From assembly GCF_000166195.2 (NCBI RefSeq), contig NZ_CM001403.1, positions 6,342,432 to 6,406,431 of the forward strand: a DNA stretch of 64,000 nucleotides. Reading direction: 5' to 3'. Shown here in pieces: positions 17,403-24,728 of this stretch. This stretch comes from Mucilaginibacter paludis DSM 18603. GTDB lineage: Bacteria > Bacteroidota > Bacteroidia > Sphingobacteriales > Sphingobacteriaceae. Position 1 is the stretch's first letter, and every line of letters starts with the position of its first letter. The notes under the pieces are model-generated. The model was given only the letters and a program-made list of their open reading frames with translations, did not search any database and had not been told where the DNA came from. Position numbers and translations under genes: made by a program.

Positions 17403-18707
17403 TTACTCCTTCACAAATGCGTGGCGTAGCTCTTCCACCTGTTCGTTATTGATTGGAACCAGGGTACCTATAGAAGCGCACAGCACTAATGATTTTGCGC
17501 TAAACTCTGCAACTTCGAGGTAATCAAATGTTTGTAGCAGCTTATCACCGGCAACCAACACACACGAGTTTTTAATAATAACTGCGGGATTATGTTTATG
17601 AATGATGCCAGCGATCTTATCCTGGTCTTTAAAGTGCAAACCAAAGTCGAGTGTGCTAACATCTTGTAAAAAAATCCAGCTTTCGGGTATGGTACGTACA
17701 TTAAAAGTTTCGCCGGTAACTGCATAAGCCATCAGATAAGGCGATTGGGTAAGGATGATGGAATTGATTTCGGGGTGTTTGTTATAAATCTGCTGGTGCA
17801 GGTAAGTAGTACGGCTGGGGAATTTACCCGGCTCGCGTTGGTTATCTTTAATCTGTACGATATCATCAACGGTTAAATCCCAGCGCGGTACATCAGTAGG
17901 GGTAATTAAAAAATCATTGCCTCTCCAGCGGGTAGATACTGTACCGTACGAACTGATCATTAAACCTTGTGTACAAGCACGCTGAACAATGTCGCAAATT
18001 TCCAATCGTTTCTCCCTTTCGTCGGATGGATGGCTAACTGTTTTCATTTCTGGCAGCGGCGCAGGTATTTGTGCTTCAAAAGCGTTAATTTGTTTATCGG
18101 TTAGGTATTGCGGTGTACCTATGGTTTTGCCGTAAAGCAGGGTGCGCGCACAAAATTCCAGTGTTTCAAAACGTTCAAAAGTATCAGCCAGGTTACAGCC
18201 GCCAACCACTGTGCCATGGTTTTCCATAATTACGGCTTTATAGCCTTTGGTAAACTCCTGCGCTATTTTAGCGCCCAAAGCCTCGCTGCCCGGCAACTCA
18301 TATTCGGCATAGCCTACAGGTCCGCAAACCCGGCTGGCCTGGGTAATAATTTTGGTGTTAGGCGTGGCCCTTACAATGCTGAACGATACCAATGCAGGGG
18401 GATGGGCGTGTATGATGGCGCGTATATCCGGGCGGATCTCGTAAATGGCTTTATGGAACGGGAATTCGGATGATGGTTTGTGGCATCCTATAATGGTACC
18501 GTCTTTTTTAATGCAAACGATATCTGATGGTTGCAGCTTTCCCTTATCAACTGCCGAAGGGGAGATCCAGATATCTCCATTATCATCCATTATGGAAATA
18601 TTACCACCAGAAGTAGTGGTTAAACCCCTGCGGTAAATGCGCCCCATTACCAAGGCTATCTGGTTGCGTGGATGCATCAGTTGAGGTAGTAAAATATCGT
18701 TTTTCAT
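17403..18707 (-). CDS. Tandem class II aldolase/adducin protein with a degenerate second domain
   Basis: 434 residues from the ATG at 18707; the frame continues to 18800, but the upstream residues are Cys-rich and atypical. The first domain (~1-210) has all zinc-aldolase marks: TTSGGNIS, SSEFPFHKAIY (catalytic Glu), IIHAHPPAL (zinc His pair) and ENHGTVVGG (third His). The second domain (~235-434) repeats the fold (YGTVSTRW, HQQIYNKHPEINSIILTQSP) but lacks the His pair and the late His, so it cannot bind zinc the same way. The likely role is aldol cleavage of a sugar phosphate or a related decarboxylase/dehydratase. The substrate is unknown. Confidence 0.8.
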   Translation of the reverse strand: MKNDILLPQLMHPRNQIALVMGRIYRRGLTTTSGGNISIMDDNGDIWISPSAVDKGKLQPSDIVCIKKDGTIIGCHKPSSEFPFHKAIYEIRPDIRAIIHAHPPALVSFSIVRATPNTKIITQASRVCGPVGYAEYELPGSEALGAKIAQEFTKGYKAVIMENHGTVVGGCNLADTFERFETLEFCARTLLYGKTIGTPQYLTDKQINAFEAQIPAPLPEMKTVSHPSDEREKRLEICDIVQRACTQGLMISSYGTVSTRWRGNDFLITPTDVPRWDLTVDDIVQIKDNQREPGKFPSRTTYLHQQIYNKHPEINSIILTQSPYLMAYAVTGETFNVRTIPESWIFLQDVSTLDFGLHFKDQDKIAGIIHKHNPAVIIKNSCVLVAGDKLLQTFDYLEVAEFSAKSLVLCASIGTLVPINNEQVEELRHAFVKE

Positions 18708-18786
18708 TATCATCAAATCAAATTTGAAACAAGCACCATGCTTGCTTTTAATAAAGCAAATAATGCAACTATTCATAAGCCTGCAA

Positions 18787-18800
18787 ATGACAACTGTCAT
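18787..18800. promoter_or_regulatory. Palindrome upstream of the aldolase gene, possible operator
   Basis: ATGACA-AC-TGTCAT, a perfect 6+2+6 palindrome 80 bp upstream of the aldolase start at 18707. Size and symmetry fit a dimeric regulator site. No regulator gene is adjacent. Confidence 0.3.
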
Positions 18801-19161
18801 ATTTTTAAATAATACAAGTAATATTCTTTTTTTGGGGGAGAGGCATTAGCAGGATAGCCAGGCGCAATGGGATATTGGCCAGGGTAACGGTGGACAGCTG
18901 GACCTTTTTAAAAACGAGTGACTGCTTTTTTACTCAGTTAAACTACACTGTATCATGCATATTTGGCAATTGCTTATACCTCCAAAATGCGTTTAATGAA
19001 TTTTGAATACTTTATTATAGCTTTTTAATAAAACCTACTAAGTTTATCAACAACCGGGCGCTTTGGCATACGTCTTGCAAAGTATAAGTAGCGTAAGTAA
19101 AAGTAGTTATTGTGTTAGTAATGTGTGTTTTACAGATGTGCTGAAATTTAATAGTAAAAAT
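18801..19161. other. Intergenic region without a recognised gene
   Basis: An AT-rich spacer between the divergent aldolase and 19162 genes. A frame reading into the 19162 gene opens at 19063 but is low in coding character. I see no RNA gene, and only weak short inverted repeats such as GAGT...ACTC near 18918-18940. Confidence 0.4.
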
Positions 19162-19566
19162 ATGGATCATTTTAGAGAGATAAAAAATAACCTGAGCTGG
19201 CATGGCGAAGGGAAGTTTGAGGTTGAGCTTGTTAACGGGGTAATTACCAAACTGAATTTTAGTGAGCCCGACAAAGGTCCGGCCGATGTGGGTAAATGCC
19301 TTACCTCTACCAATTACAAGTTTCTACAGTCTGTCTATTCATCACTGGGCGATCTGTTTGCCTTTATAGAGGAAGAAAACAAAAGATTGGGTTACAGTTT
19401 TGCCCAAACGGGTGATATGCCCAAAGCGCGGGCCGCCGCACCAACAGAATATGCGTACCCACTTACTGGCGAAGCCAAACTAAGGCCGCTGATCAATTAC
19501 GATCACCAGTCTGAATTAACTGATTCTCCGGTAAATGTCGATAAATTAATGATGGATATGGGGTAA
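19162..19566 (+). CDS. Hypothetical protein
   Basis: 134 residues from the ATG at 19162 (MDHFREIKNNLSWHGEGKFEVELVNGVITKLNF). The frame opens upstream at 19063, but that extension is Ser/Val/Cys rich and probably noncoding. An N-terminal beta-rich half is followed by a helix (FLQSVYSSLGDLFAFIEEENKRLGY) and a Pro/Ala-rich tail. No domain is recognised and there are no membrane segments. It lies 150 nt upstream of mnmE in the same direction. Confidence 0.5.
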   Translation: MDHFREIKNNLSWHGEGKFEVELVNGVITKLNFSEPDKGPADVGKCLTSTNYKFLQSVYSSLGDLFAFIEEENKRLGYSFAQTGDMPKARAAAPTEYAYPLTGEAKLRPLINYDHQSELTDSPVNVDKLMMDMG

Positions 19567-19707
19567 ACTCTACTACGTATTGTAATTGCAGCTACACCTC
19601 AAACCTTGCGGGACTATCGAACAAAGCTTCGTACATGAGTGTAATTCTACAGACTGCTGACCGAAGGCCCCGCGCTTACTATAGGAACATCCCTTCAAAA
19701 TTGCGAG

Positions 19708-19728
19708 ATTTGTGCCAATGTCACAAAT
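19708..19728 (+). promoter_or_regulatory. Inverted repeat enclosing the mnmE start codon
   Basis: ATTTGTG (19708-19714) and CACAAAT (19722-19728) are perfect inverted arms with the ATG (19718) in the 7-nt loop. It could form a short hairpin at initiation, or be chance. Confidence 0.25.
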
Positions 19729-21124
19729 TCCAGATCTTAATAAACCTGCCTCAACAAAAGAAGAAACCATTGTAGCCCTTGCTACTCCAAACGGAACGGG
19801 GGCAATCGGCATTATTCGCCTGTCGGGGCCCGACGCTATCGCGATAGCCAACAGTGTTTTTAAAGGTAAGGATTTAACCCAACAGGCATCACACACCATA
19901 CACTTTGGTAACATAGTGGATGGCGAAGTGGTGTTGGACGAAGTGCTGGCGTCTGTTTTTATCGCCCCAAAATCGTACACCCGCGAAAACGTGGTCGAGA
20001 TCTCGTGCCACGGTTCGGCATATATCATCGAGTCTATTATCAAGTTGTTTATAAGGCAAGGCGCGCGCGGTGCTAAACCCGGCGAATTTACACTGAGGGC
20101 TTTTATAAACGGACAGCTTGACCTGAGCCAGGCCGAAGCCGTAGCCGACCTGATCGCTTCCAACTCCAAAGCATCGCAGCAGGTGGCTATGCAGCAATTA
20201 CGTGGCGGTTACAGCAATCAGTTGAAGCAGCTGCGTGATCAATTGGTTACCTTCGCATCGCTGATAGAACTCGAACTCGATTTTTCGGAAGAAGATGTTG
20301 AGTTTGCCAATCGCGGTCAGTTAAAACAACTGGTAGTTGATATCAGTAAAATGATAAACCAGCTTATCCAGTCGTTCGAGCTGGGTAATGCCATTAAACA
20401 CGGCGTAAACACGGTTATAGCGGGCAGGCCAAATGCCGGTAAATCAACCCTGCTCAATGCCTTGCTTAATGAAGACCGAGCCATTGTAAGCCATATTGCC
20501 GGTACCACGCGCGATACCATAGAAGAAATACTCAACATTAATGGCATTAATTTCCGGCTGGTTGATACGGCAGGCCTGCGCGAAGCCACCGATACCATTG
20601 AAGCCATAGGCGTACAAAAAACACTTGAAAAGATAAGCCAGTCGGCCCTGTTGCTGTACGTTTTTGATGCCGAAGCCATGACCGGCGCCGATGTAGCGCT
20701 GGATTTGGAAAACCTGCTTCATCCCGGTGTCCCGGTAGTAGCCGTAGCCAACAAAATAGATCTGCTAAGCGATGGCAAACTTGCTGCCGGTTTTAATTTA
20801 CCTGCCGAAGTGGAACTCATTACGGTATCGGCCCGCGAAAAACAACACATCGACCAACTGAAGCAAGTGATCTATAACAGTGCCGTACAAGGTAAACTGA
20901 CCGGCAACGAAACCCTGGTAACCAACATACGCCACCTGGAGGCCCTGCAAAAAACCGAACAAGCTTTGGTAAGAGTGCTCAACGGAATAGATAACCCCAT
21001 CACCTCCGATTTTTTGGCGATGGATATTAAGCAGGCCCTGCATTACCTGGGTGAGATTACCGGCAGCGTGACGACGGACGATTTGTTGGATAATATATTT
21101 TCGAAGTTCTGTATCGGTAAATAA
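19718..21124 (+). CDS. mnmE: tRNA modification GTPase MnmE
   Basis: With MnmG it builds the 5-carboxymethylaminomethyl group on wobble U34 of tRNAs. 468 residues from the ATG at 19718 (a GTG at 19712 is in frame but less likely). The N-terminal folate-binding domain is at ~1-125. The GTPase domain has G1 GRPNAGKS (236-243), G2 TTRD (263-266), G3 DTAG (283-286) and NKID near 346. The C-terminus is the invariant FCIGK (464-468) with the essential Cys. The last 18 bases also form the presumed attachment site of the downstream island, and the gene end is intact. Confidence 0.95.
   Translation: MSQIPDLNKPASTKEETIVALATPNGTGAIGIIRLSGPDAIAIANSVFKGKDLTQQASHTIHFGNIVDGEVVLDEVLASVFIAPKSYTRENVVEISCHGSAYIIESIIKLFIRQGARGAKPGEFTLRAFINGQLDLSQAEAVADLIASNSKASQQVAMQQLRGGYSNQLKQLRDQLVTFASLIELELDFSEEDVEFANRGQLKQLVVDISKMINQLIQSFELGNAIKHGVNTVIAGRPNAGKSTLLNALLNEDRAIVSHIAGTTRDTIEEILNINGINFRLVDTAGLREATDTIEAIGVQKTLEKISQSALLLYVFDAEAMTGADVALDLENLLHPGVPVVAVANKIDLLSDGKLAAGFNLPAEVELITVSAREKQHIDQLKQVIYNSAVQGKLTGNETLVTNIRHLEALQKTEQALVRVLNGIDNPITSDFLAMDIKQALHYLGEITGSVTTDDLLDNIFSKFCIGK
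21107..21124 (+). other. Presumed attachment site (attL) in the 3' end of mnmE
   Basis: TTCTGTATCGGTAAATAA encodes Phe-Cys-Ile-Gly-Lys-stop, the conserved end of MnmE. Near copies stand at 41131 and 46480. SGI1-type islands are known to integrate in this same part of mnmE (trmE/thdF). Confidence 0.65.
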
Positions 21125-21213
21125 TTAGCCAAATTTTCACAAACTTTTTTCACTTAAAATGCTAAAAATCAACAAATTAAGCAAATTTATATTTGCTAAT
21201 ATATTTGGTTTTT

Positions 21214-21270
21214 TTGTGCCATTTTGCCTATTTTTGTACCTGAATTGTACCTCAAAGAGGGGTTTGTACC
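21214..21270. repeat. Cluster of TTGTACC direct repeats
   Basis: TTGTACC occurs at 21234, 21245 and 21264, with a variant TTGTGCC at 21214. All are in the same orientation within 57 bp, 105-160 bp from the mnmE core site. They could be arm-type sites for a recombinase. An AT palindrome (GCAAAT-TTAT-ATTTGC, 21181-21196) lies between them and the core. Confidence 0.45.
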
Positions 21271-21301
21271 TTATGCTAAAAAGTGGGGCGAAATTATTGC
21301 G

Positions 21302-21335
21302 CTTATTTACACTTAAATGCACTTAGGTAAACTTA
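21302..21335. repeat. 10-bp phased CTTA array, left copy
   Basis: CTTA starts at 21302, 21312, 21322 and 21332, exactly one per 10 bp, beginning 193 bp after the CTGTATCGG core in mnmE. A second array with the same period occurs at 41329-41372. It fits a row of recombinase or accessory-protein sites on one face of the helix. Confidence 0.6.
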
Positions 21336-21413
21336 TATCGAATATAATGGAGAGATTATGAGTTCCAATATCAAGGATAAACGGGATTTGCCAGCATTGC
21401 GTGTGCGAGTTTG

Positions 21414-21672
21414 AATAATAAGGGCGGCAGCAGCGGCCTGGTGCATTTTCTGGACAACGAGAACCGTACTGACCTCAATAAACAACCGGAATACTGGTTT
21501 ACCACGAACGTACTAATATATTCTTTCCGATGAAGTAAGACCCGCCATTGACAATAACGTCGCCAAACTAAGTAAGGTGGACGCCAAGTTTTTCCTGGTC
21601 AATATCAGCCAAAGCCAGAAAGATATTACCTACCTCAAAGAGTGTTATTGCGAAAACGGTGCCAAAGAATAG
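21414..21672 (+). pseudogene. Remnant of a DUF5712-type mobilisation protein
   Basis: Two frames together give a truncated N-terminal part of this protein found in Bacteroidota conjugative elements: NNKGGSSGLVHFLDNENRTDL then a stop at 21531, and in the next frame SDEVRPAIDNNVAKLSKVDAKFFLVNIS then SQKDITYLKE and a stop at 21670. The frame change lies near 21515-21526. The start is missing and about three quarters of the protein is gone. It is recognised from memory of the family pattern, not a search. Confidence 0.6.
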
Positions 21673-21775
21673 CGGAAACAAAAGGCAGATAAGCACTCTT
21701 ATGATTTCAGAAGAGAACGCTGCAAAATGGATGCTATTACACAATGCCACACTCCTTGGCAAGGGCATTCGCTCT

Positions 21776-21952
21776 CCAAAATGGGTTATGGAAGGAGATA
21801 TTAAAGGTTGTTTTGATCACATCAGCCACGAATGGCTATTGGAGAATATCCCAATGGATAAAACCATGCTGAAAAAGTGGCTGCAATGTGGGTTCATCTT
21901 CAAAAATGAACTATTTCCGACAGAGGAAGGAACGCCGCAGGGAGGTATAATA
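21776..21952 (+). pseudogene. Internal fragment of a group II intron reverse transcriptase
   Basis: The translation KWVMEGDIKGCFDHISHEWL followed by LENIPMDK, LKKWLQCGF and FPTEEGTPQGGII covers RT motifs 3-4, with the catalytic-type Asp in EGDIKGCFD. The YADD motif, maturase domain and intron RNA domains are absent. The frame is cut on both sides and joined to unrelated residues. It is debris next to the DUF5712 remnant. Confidence 0.75.
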
Positions 21953-21990
21953 CTCGAATTTAAACATTCATTTAAGTAAGTTAAAGTGAA

Positions 21991-22021
21991 GCGTCTTACC
22001 GAAATCGGTAAGGCGCTTTTG
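21991..22021 (+). terminator. Hairpin with T run after the RT fragment
   Basis: A 12-bp stem GCGTCTTACCGA (21991-22002) with TCGGTAAGGCGC (22005-22016), one G-T pair, AA loop, followed by TTTTG. Orientation is plus, so it would stop read-through from mnmE or the relics before the convergent TlpA gene. Confidence 0.6.
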
Positions 22022-22080
22022 ATATCGATACTTTGCCTATGTGAGTATTTACTCAACAACAGAAAACAAATGATTGGCAG

Positions 22081-23220
22081 TTATTTAGAAAATATTTCTT
22101 CTAATTTTTTGTCCAGGTCATCTCCCCTTAGGTTTGTGGCTATTATTTTACCACGAGGGTCAATCAGGAAATTTTGAGGGATAGCTTTTACGCCATATAA
22201 TTTAGCTACATCATTATTCCAAAATTGCAGGTCTGATAGCTGTGTCCATTCTAATCCATCCTTTTTTATGGCCGCCAGCCAGGCATCCTTTGCACCCGCG
22301 CGATCTAATGAAATGCCTAACATCGTGAAACCCTTATCCTTGAAGTGCTGATATGCTTTTACATAATTAGGATTTTCCGCACGGCATGGAGCGCACCAAC
22401 TGGCCCAAAAGTCAACCAATACATATTTTCCTCTAAAATCAGTTAAACTAACAGGTTTGCCGGCTGTATCATTTTGAGTAAATACGGGTGCCATGGCACC
22501 TATGGCTGTTATGTGTGAAGATTCAATCATATTAGCAATTTTCTTCCCTGCCAATGTATTTTGCATAGCAGGCGATAACCCTTTAAATAATGGTTCCACT
22601 TTATTTAAATCCACTATGCCACCAATTACGGCGTTCATTAGGTATACACTTACATAGGAGTTAGGGTTAGCTTTGATGAATTTTTCATCGGCGGCTTCAA
22701 CGCTTATAGTTACTCTTTCATATTTAGATTTCAAATCATTCATGAATGTAGTATCCCTTCTTTTTTCAGGTGATGCATTGCTGAAAGTTAACACTATATC
22801 ATTCTGTATTTTCCATTCGGTCGCCACAAGCTTTTTATAATCGGAATATTCATCCGTAACTTTTGATCCGGTTACAGTTGCGTATTTGACAGAATCTTTT
22901 GCGATAACACTGATGTTTCCTCTTTCAATAAAAAAGTTAAAATTATCTGTATTGGCCGGGTTTAATTTATGGTGCCCAACGCCATGAGGATCTATAACCA
23001 ATGACGCCATTGTAGGCTCCGCGACTGTCCCTTGAAATTTCACAATCCCGTTGTTAATTATTGCTGAATCGACTATGAGTTTGCCATCCAAAGGATAAGA
23101 AAAATAAGCCCTGGCAGGTGTATTATATTTAGTAACATTTATATTTAAGGAAAAACCGTTGTTTTGAGCCAACACCGTTACCGGGATAAACGCTAAAGCC
23201 CATAATATTATTCTTTTCAT
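22081..23220 (-). CDS. TlpA-like thioredoxin-fold lipid-side protein with DUF4369 N-terminus
   Basis: 379 residues with a signal peptide (~1-18). The N-terminal beta domain (~20-120) fits DUF4369 (VTKYNTPARAYFSYPLDGKLIVDSAII). The C-terminal domain (~245-379) is AhpC/TSA-TlpA, with WASWCAPCRAENP giving the redox CXXC and GVKAIPQNFLIDPRG giving the cis-Pro loop. Such proteins reduce periplasmic disulfides. In Bacteroidota they often accompany SusC/SusD pairs, as here: it is the last gene of the sigma/FecR/SusC/SusD series, 98 nt after SusD. The physiological partner is unknown. Confidence 0.85.
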   Translation of the reverse strand: MKRIILWALAFIPVTVLAQNNGFSLNINVTKYNTPARAYFSYPLDGKLIVDSAIINNGIVKFQGTVAEPTMASLVIDPHGVGHHKLNPANTDNFNFFIERGNISVIAKDSVKYATVTGSKVTDEYSDYKKLVATEWKIQNDIVLTFSNASPEKRRDTTFMNDLKSKYERVTISVEAADEKFIKANPNSYVSVYLMNAVIGGIVDLNKVEPLFKGLSPAMQNTLAGKKIANMIESSHITAIGAMAPVFTQNDTAGKPVSLTDFRGKYVLVDFWASWCAPCRAENPNYVKAYQHFKDKGFTMLGISLDRAGAKDAWLAAIKKDGLEWTQLSDLQFWNNDVAKLYGVKAIPQNFLIDPRGKIIATNLRGDDLDKKLEEIFSK

Positions 23221-23318
23221 TTGTAGGTTGTTTTATTTTAAGGAAATTATAGAGGAGAATATTAAAAGATCAAGGAAGGATATCACAAACATCCTTCCTT
23301 GATTCCTAACCATGATTA

Positions 23319-24716
23319 TTAATTATAACCCGGGTTTTGTGTAAGCAGGCTATTTAATTGACGTTGTCCTTGAGGTATTGGATATAGGGCTGCATTAGGC
23401 TGCCAGCCACTTTTTTCGGCAGTAAGTACAGTTCCCGCGTTTCCGGTTCTTTTTAAATCAAACCATCGGCTTCCCCATTCAAAACACATTTCGGTTTGCC
23501 TTTCATGCATAACGGCGGCCATTACAGCAGTTTGCGATGTTGCGCCAGTTGTGCTGTTCGGTAATCCGGCCCTTTTTCGTATCCTATTAATATCCGCTAA
23601 AGCCACACTCAAATTACCGAGGTGTGCAGCTGCTTCGGCATGGATCAGGTATACTTCGGCTAACCTGAATACCATATAACCCTCTACTGTTGTGCTGCTT
23701 GCCAGTACATTTTTATATTTGAAAGGATAATATAAGTTTTGTTTGTTGATTACTGTTGTTCCTACCCAGTCCTGAAGCCGTTGATCTCCCGGGTCGAAAG
23801 CATTTAACATCAATGGGGTTACCAAATAAGTTGGTGTAACGCCGCTACCCGGCACAAAAAGGTGCCCTTCCGTTGTAGCAAAGAAGGATTGCACAGCCGG
23901 AATTTGCCAAATTGCCTCGGTACTGCCGTCTAAAAATACGTTATTTAAATTATTCGTTAACACGTAGATACCGGAGTTAATTACGGAATCGGCTTCATTA
24001 TAGGCCGCCTGCCAGTTACCCTGGTATAGATTAACCTTGGCTAAAAGCGTTTGAGCGGTATATAAGTTAGGACGTGCCCTGCCTGCCGAAGGGTAACTTG
24101 CCGGTAAATTCTTAGTGGCATAGTTTAGGTCGGCGATGACCTGGCTATAGATTGCGGAAGCGGCAGCCCTGGGTAAATATGCTGTTGTATTATAATCAGT
24201 TGAGGTAACCAAAGGCACACCACCAAATAAATTGACCATGTTGAAATAATAAAGTGCCCGAACAACCTTCATTTCCGCGGAAATTTGTTTAATGAATGAA
24301 GCAGATAAATTCTTATTGCCGCTTATCCCGTTCAGTACATCATTGGCCTGGTATAATCCTTTATAAGGTGATGCCCATAACGAGGCGACCTCAACGTTTA
24401 CCGGGGCCAAGGTATAACTGTAAAATTGCTGCTGATCTGTGTTACCGGTATAAGACAGCTCGTCGGAAGATAGTCCTGTAGTTAACGTGAGGTTTGCATC
24501 ACTATAACCAAAACCTGGTCCCTGACTGTTATAAGTATAAACTCCCGCTACGGCAGACATGGTGGTGGCGCTGTCTGCAAACTGCTCGGCCTGCGTAATT
24601 GCAGAAGGCGGATTTGCTGGTATTTCAATTAACTTTTTGCAGGAAACCAAAGTGAGGGCTGCAATTAACAAACTACCTGCCAGTTTTATATTTGTATTAA
24701 AAGATAATATTTTCAT
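23319..24716 (-). CDS. RagB/SusD family nutrient-binding outer-membrane lipoprotein
   Basis: 465 residues. The lipoprotein signal ends LVSCKKL. The SusD fold shows in the N-terminal TPR-like helices (RALYYFNMVNLFGGVPLVTST) and the C-terminal VYLIHAEAAAHLG, LADINRIRKRAGLP and HERQTEMCFEWGSRWFDLKRTG motifs. SusD forms the lid of the SusC transporter at the cell surface. It sits 12 nt downstream of the SusC gene. The substrate cannot be read from sequence, and no glycoside hydrolase is present in the locus. Confidence 0.92.
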   Translation of the reverse strand: MKILSFNTNIKLAGSLLIAALTLVSCKKLIEIPANPPSAITQAEQFADSATTMSAVAGVYTYNSQGPGFGYSDANLTLTTGLSSDELSYTGNTDQQQFYSYTLAPVNVEVASLWASPYKGLYQANDVLNGISGNKNLSASFIKQISAEMKVVRALYYFNMVNLFGGVPLVTSTDYNTTAYLPRAAASAIYSQVIADLNYATKNLPASYPSAGRARPNLYTAQTLLAKVNLYQGNWQAAYNEADSVINSGIYVLTNNLNNVFLDGSTEAIWQIPAVQSFFATTEGHLFVPGSGVTPTYLVTPLMLNAFDPGDQRLQDWVGTTVINKQNLYYPFKYKNVLASSTTVEGYMVFRLAEVYLIHAEAAAHLGNLSVALADINRIRKRAGLPNSTTGATSQTAVMAAVMHERQTEMCFEWGSRWFDLKRTGNAGTVLTAEKSGWQPNAALYPIPQGQRQLNSLLTQNPGYN

Positions 24717-24728
24717 GATGATGATTAC

